Below, piece after piece: positions 36,129 to 43,243 of a stretch of DNA of 64,000 nt (position 1 is its first letter; each line of letters begins with the position of its first letter). The position numbers and the translations under genes were made by a program. Origin of the DNA: Candidatus Avimonas merdigallinarum (GTDB taxonomy: Bacteria; Bacillota; Clostridia; Oscillospirales; Acutalibacteraceae). The stretch spans positions 1 to 64,000 of the forward strand of contig CAJFGS010000006.1 of assembly GCA_904377855.1 (NCBI GenBank), read 5' to 3'. The notes below the pieces were generated by a model. That model was given only the letters and a program-made list of their open reading frames with translations, had not been told where the DNA came from and did no database searches.

Positions 36129-36563
36129 ATGAGTAAAATCGCTGTTGTATACTGGAGCGGCACCGGGAATACCGAGCAGATGGCGCAGAAGGTCGCGGAA
36201 GGGGCGAAAGAGGCCGGGGCGGAGGTCACGCTGTTCTCCGCCGCGGCGTTCGACGGGGCGAAGATGGACGATTTTGACGCGGTAGCCTTCGGCTGCCCCT
36301 CAATGGGGGCGGAGCAGCTGGAAGAGGGCGAGTTTGAGCCGATGTTTGCCGGCTGTGAGCCCAGGCTGAGCGGGAAGAAGATCGCCCTGTTCGGTTCCTA
36401 CGGCTGGGGGGACGGCGAATGGATGCGCGCCTGGGAGGAGACCTGCGCCGGGGACGGCGCAGTCCTGGCGTGTGCGAGCGTCATCTGCAACGAAGCCCCG
36501 GACGATGCCGCGCAGGAGGCGTGCGCCGCTATGGGCCGGGCGCTGGCCGGAATTGTGGAATAG
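36129..36563 (+). CDS. Short-chain flavodoxin
   Basis: A 144-residue FMN electron carrier. The phosphate-binding loop WSGTGNTEQMA lies at about 8-18. The isoalloxazine loops are GCPSMGAEQLEE and FGSYGWGDGEWM. Flavodoxins replace ferredoxin when iron is scarce, which suits the DtxR-like dyads upstream and the neighbouring DUF3793. ATG 36129 is chosen over an in-frame ATG at 36105, which starts inside a ribosome-site-poor region. Two terminators follow. Confidence 0.93.
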   Translation: MSKIAVVYWSGTGNTEQMAQKVAEGAKEAGAEVTLFSAAAFDGAKMDDFDAVAFGCPSMGAEQLEEGEFEPMFAGCEPRLSGKKIALFGSYGWGDGEWMRAWEETCAGDGAVLACASVICNEAPDDAAQEACAAMGRALAGIVE

Positions 36564-36574
36564 GCGGGTATGAG

Positions 36575-36618
36575 AAAAACAGGAGGCGGGAAGCATTGGC
36601 TTCCCGCCTCCTGTTTTT
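36575..36618. terminator. 20-bp bidirectional terminator
   Basis: 36575-36594 pairs perfectly with 36599-36618 around ATTG; one arm begins AAAAAC and the other ends GTTTTT, so it can act in both directions. It lies between flavodoxin (+) and the surface-protein gene (-). Confidence 0.93.
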
Positions 36619-36626
36619 CCAGGGAA

Positions 36627-36666
36627 GGGGCGCCGGCCGAGCGAAAAGCGGCCGGCGCCCCGTTTT
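36627..36666 (+). terminator. Second terminator after flavodoxin
   Basis: GGGGCGCCGGCC (36627-36638) pairs with GGCCGGCGCCCC (36650-36661), followed by GTTTTG. It acts as back-up to the preceding stem. Confidence 0.7.
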
Positions 36667-36714
36667 GCCGAATTGACACCGAATCGGCGCCTGCCGGCAG
36701 GCGGTCTCCGCTTT

Positions 36715-37520
36715 TTAGCGGCGCTTTTTCCCGATAAGGACCGCGCCGCCGGAGACAGCCGCCAGAGCAAAGGCTGCCGTCGGGAGGGCTACGCCGGTCT
36801 TGGGGCTGTCGGTCTTGCCGTCATTCCCGTTGGCGTCGCCGTCCCCCGTATTCTCATCGCCGTCGTCCGGCTCGCCGGGATCTTCCGGCGGCGTGGTCTC
36901 GGTGTATTCCACCAGGGAGAGGTCATCCCAATAGATCGCGTTTACAGGGAAGGTAACGCCCTCCTGCGGCATGGAATACTGGGCGAACAGGCCCATTCGT
37001 TGGAGGTGACCAGCTTGGCGTCAAGGGCCGCGTCCTCGCTGGCCATGGAAAAGACGATCTCAAACGGCTGCCACTCCGTGGTGACGTTCAGCCCGGTTTC
37101 CGCCGAAGTGATGCACAGGCCGTAGTAGGTTTCCATGATATGTTTCTGCTGGTTGGCGGGATGATAGGCCTGGACGTCCAGGATCAGGTTTTCTTCGCCC
37201 TTGACATAGCCGGAGAACTTGTAGGTTTTCCCCTTTTCCAGGGACAGGTTGCCTACCCGCATGTTGATCCAGGCCGGCCAGCTGTCGCCGTTTTTGTCGC
37301 CGCCCATCTGCAGCGCCTTGGATCCGTCGCGGCCGGCGCCGTCCACAATGATGGGGTTGTTTTCCGGCATCCCGAGCTGGAAGCCGTTTAACTGGGACAG
37401 GTCGCTCCCTTCAAAGTCGCCGTTTTTGATGAGGTTGCTCTCCTCGGCCGAGGCGCTCAGGCAGAGGGTGAGGGCCGCCGCTGCCGCGACGAGGGTGCTG
37501 AACAGTTTCTTCATTTCCAT
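36715..37520 (-). pseudogene. Frameshifted cell-surface protein with CBM-like domain and sorting signal
   Basis: The 5' part (36942-37520) starts MEMKKLFSTLVAAAAALTLC, a signal peptide, then a carbohydrate-binding-like jelly roll (NLIKNGDFEGSDLSQLNGFQ; GKTYKFSGYVKGEE). The reading then jumps frame at about 36990-37000: the product continues MGLFAQYSMPQEG..., ending in an Asp/Gly/Asn-rich linker and a sortase-type tail SPKTGVALP, a hydrophobic stretch and KKRR. One missing base (such as restoring GAGATG) would join them into about 268 residues. Intact, it would be a sortase-anchored glycan-binding surface protein, downstream of the URO-D-like gene on the same strand. Confidence 0.8.
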
Positions 37521-37552
37521 TCTCCTTCTTCCTTATTTTAAGCTCCATGAGC

Positions 37553-38020
37553 TCAAAGGCTGCGTTTTGCGGTTTCAATCATTGCCAGGTAGTTTTCAAA
37601 CGGCACGTACTCTGGGATGCTGTTCCCGCTGCCCAGGGCGTACCCGCGGCAGCCGGTCTTTTGCAGGATGGCCTCGCAGCGTTCCCGGATTTGCTCGGGG
37701 GAGGAACGGACCAGGAAATCCATATCGATCCCGCCCATGACCGCGATTTTCCCCTGGAACTGCTCGTATGCCTTTTCCACCGGGATGATGTTGTCCTCAT
37801 AGGAATGCCGGCCGTCGTAGCCCAGGGAGAAAAGATCGTCGAGGATCATGGTGTAGTTGCCGCAGGAATGCAGGATGACGGGCCGGCCGCAGGAATGGGC
37901 CAGATCGATAATCGCTTTGTGCCACGGGAAAACGTACCGGCGCAGCTGGGACGGCGACAGCATCGGCTGGGTGTTGAATCCCCAGTCGTCGTTGAGGACG
38001 ATCGCCCCGACGTTATCCGC
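37553..38020 (-). pseudogene. URO-D/MtaA-like protein, N-terminal half missing
   Basis: About 155 C-terminal residues of the uroporphyrinogen decarboxylase/methyltransferase superfamily: VLNDDWGFNTQPMLSPSQL, PVILHSCGNYTMILDD, GYDGRHSYED and ALGSGNSIPEYVPFENYLA. Full proteins are about 330-370 residues. Upstream of DNVGAIVLNDDWGF the frame ends after four more codons. At that same point plus-strand cyclase sequence begins, so the gene is cut at about 38014-38020. The internal ATG at 37963 is not the natural start. Such proteins in sugar clusters are probably not heme enzymes; their substrate is unknown. Confidence 0.8.
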
Positions 38021-38475
38021 TGGACCGGCTCATAGGCAATTGCATCGCGGTGGATTTCACCGACAAGGCCCCCGGCGAGATGATGACCCTGCCCGAGATG
38101 CAGGAGCGGGCCGCCGGCGTGCAGAAGGGGGATATCGTATTCCTCAAAACCGGCATGGATAAGCATTTCAAGACCCCCGACTGGGAGCTGCAGCCCTATC
38201 TGGCCGAGGATGCGATGGCTTGGTTAATCCAGGAGAAAGCCCCCCACATCATCGGCACGGACGCCTCCGGCTTCGAGGTGCCCGGCACCGAATACCAGCC
38301 CAACCACCTCAAAATGTTCCAGCACGGCATCGCCATGATCGAATCCGCGACCAACCTGGACGCGCTGGGGGAGGGCCGCGCCCTCTGCTTCGTCCTCCCG
38401 CTGCGGCTCAAGGGCGTGGACGCCTGCCCGGTCCGCATTGTCGCCGTGCGGGAAGGAGGGATCATCGATGGATAA
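38014..38475 (+). pseudogene. Cyclase-family (KynB-like) metal hydrolase, N-terminus missing
   Basis: The readable frame begins YPLDRLIGNCIAVDF and continues DKAPGEMMTLPEMQ, FLKTGMDKHF, IIGTDASGFEVPG and RIVAVREGG. This is the latter two thirds of the cyclase fold (kynurenine-formamidase/isatin-hydrolase relatives). The lost N-terminus would carry the metal-binding HxGTHxDxP-like motif, so the remnant should be inactive. The break coincides with the break in the minus-strand URO-D gene. The 3' end is intact and overlaps the E1 alpha start by 8 bp, so it headed this operon. Confidence 0.8.
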
Positions 38476-39430
38476 GGAAAAGCTGCTCTCGTATTACCGG
38501 AAAATGACCCTCCTGCGCAAGGCGGATGAGCATTGCCTGGAGCTCAAGATGAAGGATTTGGTGATGGACGGCTTCCATCCCTACCGCGGGGAGGAAGCCT
38601 GCGCCGTCGGGGTCAGCGAGTCGCTCCGCAAGGACGACGTGGTGATTTCCAACCACCGCCCCCAGGGGCACAGCCTGGCCAAGGGTTCCCCGCCCGAAAA
38701 AATCCTGGCCGAAATGCTCGGCCGGCGCGGCGGGGTGAGCGACGGCATCGGCGGGCCGATGCAGTGGATCGACACCGAAAACAACTTTTACTGCGGCTCC
38801 ATTGTGGGCAGCGGGATCTCCATTGCCACCGGGGTGGCCATGGCCATGAAGCGGGAAGGCAAAGGCCGCGTCTGCGTCTGCTATTTCGGGGACGGGGCCT
38901 CCAACACCGGCTCCTTCCACGAGGGGCTCAACCTCGCCGCCATCTGGGAGCTGCCCGTGGTGTACATCCTGGAAAACAACCAGTATGCGGAAGCGATGCC
39001 GGTCGGGGAGTTCGTTTCCTGCCAGCCGATTTCCAAGCGGGGCGCCGCCTACGGCCTGGAGGGGATCACCATCGACGGCAACGATGTGGAACTGGTCGCG
39101 GACACGGTGGCCAAAGCGGTGGAAAAGGCGCGCACCGGCGTCGGCCCCTTCCTCATTGAGTGCGTCACCTGCCGCACCCGGGGGCATTACGGCGGCGACC
39201 CGGAGCATACCTACCGCACCCGCGAAGAGGTGGCGGAATGGGAGGAAAAATGCCCCATCCTCCGCCTCAAGGGGAAGCTGCTCTCCCTGGGCGTCGACCC
39301 GCAGGAGCTTTCCGCGGTGGAGGACGAGGTGGAAGCCGAGGTGGAACAGGCGGAGGCCTGGGCGCCGGCCCAGCCCTATCCGACGGTGGAACAGGCGACG
39401 TCGCACGTCATGCTCCCGCTTGATGAATAA
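38468..39430 (+). CDS. 2-oxo-acid (acetoin/pyruvate-type) dehydrogenase E1, alpha subunit
   Basis: A 320-residue ThDP subunit of the AcoA/PdhA type. HRPQGHSLAKG lies near 65. The ThDP motif runs GDGASNTGSFHEGLN to ENNQYA (about 141-180), and the C-terminal part carries CRTRGHYGGDPEHTYR with the usual loop. With E1 beta it decarboxylates a 2-oxo acid or cleaves acetoin and passes the acyl group to lipoyl domains. ATG 38468 follows GGAAGGAGG and overlaps the cyclase stop. Sequence resembles acetoin-type E1, but the substrate is not determined. Confidence 0.9.
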   Translation: MDKEKLLSYYRKMTLLRKADEHCLELKMKDLVMDGFHPYRGEEACAVGVSESLRKDDVVISNHRPQGHSLAKGSPPEKILAEMLGRRGGVSDGIGGPMQWIDTENNFYCGSIVGSGISIATGVAMAMKREGKGRVCVCYFGDGASNTGSFHEGLNLAAIWELPVVYILENNQYAEAMPVGEFVSCQPISKRGAAYGLEGITIDGNDVELVADTVAKAVEKARTGVGPFLIECVTCRTRGHYGGDPEHTYRTREEVAEWEEKCPILRLKGKLLSLGVDPQELSAVEDEVEAEVEQAEAWAPAQPYPTVEQATSHVMLPLDE

Positions 39431-39442
39431 GGAGGAACAGCC

Positions 39443-40420
39443 ATGGAAACCAAACGGATGACCTACTGCGACGCGCTGCGGCTGACCACTGCGGAGGAAA
39501 TGCGCCGCGATAAAAACGTATACCTGATTGGGGAGGACGTCGGCCGGTGGGGGAACCTGTTCGGCGCCTCCAAGGGGCTTTTGCAGGAATTTGGGCCGGA
39601 GCAGGTGAAGGACTGCCCGATTTCCGAAGCGGCCCTGGCCGGCTGCGCGGTCGGCTCGGCGATGATGGGGATGCGCCCCATTGCGGAAATCATGTACATC
39701 GACTTTATCAGCATTTCGATGGATCAGATCATCAACCACGCGGCGAAGTACCACCAGATAAGCGGCGGCAAGGTGCGCATGCCGGTTGTGTTCCGCACCG
39801 AGCAGGGGGTGGGGATGCGCAATTCCTCCCAGCATTCGGCCTGCTACGAGAACTGGTTTACGGCGGTGCCCGGCCTGGTGGTGGTCGCCCCCTCCACCCC
39901 GGCGGATATGAAGGGGCTGCTGACAACGGCCGTGCGCAGCGACAACCCGGTGGTGCTCATTGAACATAAGATGCTGTACTTCACCAAAGGGGAGGTGCCG
40001 GTGGGCGAATATACCGTCCCCTTCGGCGTGGCCGACGTCAAGCGGGAGGGGAAGGATCTCACGATCATCGCCACCTCCTGGATGGTGGTCAACGCGCTGA
40101 AGGCCGCGGAGGAGCTGGAGAAGGAAGGGATCTCCTGCGAGGTGGTGGATCCCCGCACCCTCTGGCCGCTGGACAGGGAGACCCTGGTGAATTCGGCCCG
40201 GAAAACCGGCCGCTGCATGGTGGTGGGCGAGGCGCCCGCCGAAGGGAGCGTCGCCGCCGACATCGCTTCGGTGGTGGCGGAAGGGGCTTTTAGCGAACTG
40301 AAAAAGCCGGTGAAAAAGGTGTGCGGGATGCGCACCGGCATCCCATACGGGAAAATCGAGCGGGAGGTTGTCCCGAGCCCCGGCTGGATTGTCGAGGCGG
40401 CCCGCGAACTGATGAAATAA
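39443..40420 (+). CDS. 2-oxo-acid (acetoin/pyruvate-type) dehydrogenase E1, beta subunit
   Basis: A 325-residue partner of the previous gene (AcoB/PdhB type). Seen are LIGEDVGRWGNLFGASKGL with the catalytic-site Glu, SEAALAGCAVGSAMMGMRPI, QHSACYENWFTAVPGL and the C-terminal transketolase-type domain (CEVVDPRTLWPLD). It starts 12 bp after E1 alpha, following GGAGGAA. Both E1 genes are intact although the neighbouring lipoyl, E3 and regulator genes are not. Confidence 0.92.
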   Translation: METKRMTYCDALRLTTAEEMRRDKNVYLIGEDVGRWGNLFGASKGLLQEFGPEQVKDCPISEAALAGCAVGSAMMGMRPIAEIMYIDFISISMDQIINHAAKYHQISGGKVRMPVVFRTEQGVGMRNSSQHSACYENWFTAVPGLVVVAPSTPADMKGLLTTAVRSDNPVVLIEHKMLYFTKGEVPVGEYTVPFGVADVKREGKDLTIIATSWMVVNALKAAEELEKEGISCEVVDPRTLWPLDRETLVNSARKTGRCMVVGEAPAEGSVAADIASVVAEGAFSELKKPVKKVCGMRTGIPYGKIEREVVPSPGWIVEAARELMK

Positions 40421-40434
40421 AAGGGGGAGAGCGT

Positions 40435-40662
40435 ATGGATTTCGTAATGCCCAAGATGGATCACCTGTCGGAGGAGGCCACCATCGTGGAGTGGCTGAAG
40501 GCCGAAGGGGATCCGGTGGAAAAAGGGGAAATTCTGCTCCGGGTGGAGACCAACAAGGCGGAGCTGGAGGTGTAGGCCGACCGCAGCGGGGTGCTCACCG
40601 CGATTTACCACCAGGCGGGCGAAGAGGTGCCGGTCCTGACGCCGATTGCGGATATCACATGA
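40435..40662 (+). pseudogene. Free lipoyl-domain protein interrupted by an amber codon
   Basis: MDFVMPKMDHLSEEATIVEW and onward gives the front of a lipoyl domain with the attachment lysine in ETNKAE. After VETNKAELEV a TAG (40573-40575) stands where relatives have Glu. The same frame then continues ADRSGVLTAIYHQ and APIADIT-like TPIADIT to TGA 40662, completing a normal 75-residue domain. The next gene's ATG overlaps that second stop (ATGA), so the full frame was the translated one. One G-to-T change (GAG to TAG) explains it. No E2 catalytic domain follows in frame: this is a separate carrier protein. Confidence 0.82.
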
Positions 40663-41147
40663 GCGGGCGGGAAAAAACGGCCGAGCGGCTGAGCGAAGCC
40701 GGCTTCGCCCCCTTTGGGGTTTATCTGCGCCGCCCCGTCCGGACGCCGGACGACGGGGACCCCTTCCACGATTACTGGCACGGGACCGCCGCCAGCTTCT
40801 TCCAGGGGGAAACGCTAACCACGGGATACCTGGAAATCCGTTCCCATGAACCGCGGGTGCGGGAAATGGAGCGGCACCCCGCCTGCGCGGAGGTTTTTGT
40901 CGCCGTAGAGGGGGAAAGCGTGCTGGCCGTGGCCGATCCGGAGGAACTGGCCGGCGCTGCGGACAAAGCACAGGCCCTGCGGTATTTCCGGCTGGAGCCG
41001 GGAGATGCGGTGCTCATACGCCGCGGGGTGTGGCATAAGCTGCCCGTCCCCGCGGGGGAGCGGGCCGGTTTTCTGATGCTGGTGCCCGACCGCATTTTGC
41101 AGGATATGGAAAAGGCCGCGGTGGATGCGGCGGTGCCGCACTTCTGA
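40659..41147 (+). CDS. Ureidoglycolate-lyase (AllA)-like cupin protein
   Basis: A 162-residue beta-barrel protein resembling the AllA family: SEAGFAPFGVYL at the start, EIRSHEPRVREMERHPACAEVF with the metal/substrate His-Glu pattern, and LEPGDAVLIRRGVWHKLPVP near 115-135. AllA splits ureidoglycolate, but related proteins occur in sugar and hydroxy-acid clusters with other substrates, and no allantoin genes are nearby. Its start overlaps the lipoyl gene stop by ATGA. Role here unknown. Confidence 0.75.
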   Translation: MSGREKTAERLSEAGFAPFGVYLRRPVRTPDDGDPFHDYWHGTAASFFQGETLTTGYLEIRSHEPRVREMERHPACAEVFVAVEGESVLAVADPEELAGAADKAQALRYFRLEPGDAVLIRRGVWHKLPVPAGERAGFLMLVPDRILQDMEKAAVDAAVPHF

Positions 41148-41291
41148 TACGGGACGGCGGCCGATTCCGGCCGGCGCGGGCTGCGCAGGGACGGAAAGCC
41201 TGGATGCGCCGCCGGCCGGCGCCGCCCTCCTCCCGCGGGGAAGCGGGAGGCCCGGGCGATGACCCATGATGAACAGGGAGGCGGGGGAGCG

Positions 41292-42248
41292 ATGGATACG
41301 GGAAAAGCGGCGCAGATACTGACTGCCGGGGAGATCCTGGCGGAGATTATGACCGTGGCGGACGATCAGCCCCTGAACGCCCCGGGGGAACTGGCGGGGC
41401 CGTTCCCTTCGGGTGCGCCGGCGATTTTCGCCGATTCCGCCGCAAAGATCGGCGGGGACGTGGGGATTATCTCCTGCGTGGGGAAGGACGCCTTCGGCGC
41501 GCTCTGCCTGTCGCGGCTGAAATCGGACGGCGTGGATGTGAGCGGGGTGCAGGTGGATCCGCAAAAGACCACGGGGACGGCGTTCGTCACCTACCGTTCG
41601 GACGGGGAGAGGGAGTTCCTCTTCCACTTTGCCGAGGCGGCGGCGGGAAACATCCGGCTGAGTGAGCGCGACGAGGAACGGCTGCGCCGCTGCCGGTATT
41701 TCCACGTTATGGGCTGCTCGATTACCGGAAGCGACGCCAACGCGCGGGCAATCGCACGGGCGGTGCGGATAGCGGCCGGGAACGGGGCGGTGGTGTCCTT
41801 CGACCCCAACATCCGCCGGGAGCTTCCCATGACCGAAACGGCGCGGCAGGCGACCGAGCAGGTGCTGGCGGCCGCCTCCATCCTTCTGTCCGGGAAGGAG
41901 GAACTCTGCTGGCTGAGCGGCCGGGACACCCCGGACGAGGCGGCGGCCTTTTTCCTGGACGGCGGGGCGGACATCGTGGTCCTCAAAAACGGCGCGGGCC
42001 CGGTGCGCCTGCTGACCAGGGGGGAGGAGCTGGTCTGCCCGTCCCGCTCCTTCGGGAAAGCCGTGGATCCGACCGGCGCGGGCGACTGCTTCGACGGCGC
42101 CTTTATCGCGGCGGTTTCGCAGGGGCGCCCCTATGGGGAGGCGCTGCGGATCGCGACGGCGGCAGGCGGGCTGAGCGTGCTGAAAAAGGGCCCGATGGAG
42201 GGGGCGGCAACCCTCCGGCAGGTCGAACAGGCGCTGTCGGAAAGGTAA
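41292..42248 (+). CDS. PfkB-family sugar kinase, tagatose-kinase-like
   Basis: A 318-residue ribokinase-fold enzyme. LTAGEILAEIM opens it, GPFPSGAPAIFADSAAKIGG lies near 50, and the catalytic signature DPTGAGDCFDGAF near 260 holds the base Asp. The SGAPAIF region resembles tagatose kinase/KDG-kinase relatives. ATG 41292 is preferred to ATG 41259 because GGGAGG (41276-41281) suits it. A class II aldolase follows 126 bp later, so kinase and aldolase may act in sequence on a ketose phosphate; the sugar is inferred, not shown. Confidence 0.85.
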   Translation: MDTGKAAQILTAGEILAEIMTVADDQPLNAPGELAGPFPSGAPAIFADSAAKIGGDVGIISCVGKDAFGALCLSRLKSDGVDVSGVQVDPQKTTGTAFVTYRSDGEREFLFHFAEAAAGNIRLSERDEERLRRCRYFHVMGCSITGSDANARAIARAVRIAAGNGAVVSFDPNIRRELPMTETARQATEQVLAAASILLSGKEELCWLSGRDTPDEAAAFFLDGGADIVVLKNGAGPVRLLTRGEELVCPSRSFGKAVDPTGAGDCFDGAFIAAVSQGRPYGEALRIATAAGGLSVLKKGPMEGAATLRQVEQALSER

Positions 42249-42374
42249 CGCAGCCGGCTTTGAAAAAGGGCTTTTGGACGCCGCGCGCTTCTGCGTCCGG
42301 CGGCGCCGCGGAGGGCTCCGCGTCCCCCGGCGCCGGATACTGCCGCACAGCGCGGGAAAGGAAGGGTTGCAACA

Positions 42375-43212
42375 ATGGGGCTTCTATCTTCGCGGGAACT
42401 GCTGGCGGACGCCAAATGGCACGGCTATGCCGTCCCCGCCTTCAATTTTGAAAACCTGGAAATGGCGCAGGCGATATCCCGGGCCGCCGCCGCGGCCCGC
42501 TGCCCGGTGATCCTGCAGACCACCCCCTCCACCGTCCGGTATATCGGCCTGGAAGCCGCCAAAGGGATCGCGGAAGGGGTGGCCGCCCAGACCGGGGCGG
42601 ATCTGGCCCTGCACCTGGATCACGGGAACAGCCTCCTTCTGCTGAAAAAGGCGGCGGCCGCCGGCTATTCCTCGGTGATGATCGACGGCTCCCGGCTGCC
42701 GCTGCCGCAGAATATCGCCCTCACCCGGAGGGCGCGGGCCCTGTGCGGCGGCATCCCTCTGGAAGCGGAACTGGGCCGGGTCGGGGGGAAGGAAGACGAC
42801 CTGGCGGACGCCGGCGCTTTCCGGACCGATCCGGACGAGGCGGCGGCGTTCGTGGAACAGACCGGGGTGGATTCCCTGGCCGTAGGGGTGGGGACCGCCC
42901 ACGGCATCTACCAGGGCACCCCCCTGCATCCAGATGGAGCTGATCTCGGCCCTGTCCACCCTTCTGCCGGTGCCGCTGGTACTCCACGGCGCGTCGGGGC
43001 TGAAGGACGAAGTGGTCCGGGAGTGTATCCGCCGGGGAATGCAGAAGGTCAATTTCGCCACCGAACTGCGCATCGCCTTTTCCGACGGGGCGCGGGAAGC
43101 GCTGCGCGCCGACGAAAAGGCGTTCGACCCCAAAAAATACCTGGCGGCGGCCCGGGAACGCGTGGAAGCATTGGCGGCGGAAAAAATCGCCCTGTGCTAT
43201 CGCCGCGGATAA
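42375..43212 (+). pseudogene. Class II fructose/tagatose-bisphosphate aldolase, frameshifted
   Basis: Frame 1 (from ATG 42375) reads VPAFNFENLEMAQAIS, LHLDHGNS (zinc ligands), DGSRLPLPQNIALT, EAELGRVGGKEDDL and VGTAHGIYQGTP. At a run of six Cs (42919-42924) it loses the frame. The product resumes in another frame as QMELISALSTLLPVPLVLHG, SGLKDEVVREC and KVNFATELR to the stop at 43212. Five Cs would restore one 278-residue Zn-dependent aldolase of normal length (KbaY/GatY/FbaA). Either a homopolymer sequencing error or a real indel. Confidence 0.85.
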
Positions 43213-43243
43213 GCGCCGCATTTGCAAAGGGAGGAAGACGGCT

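Noticed and set aside
40573-40575. TAG as a pyrrolysine codon
   Set aside because: Nothing in the window suggests pyl genes, the position is a surface Glu in relatives, and lipoyl domains have no use for pyrrolysine.
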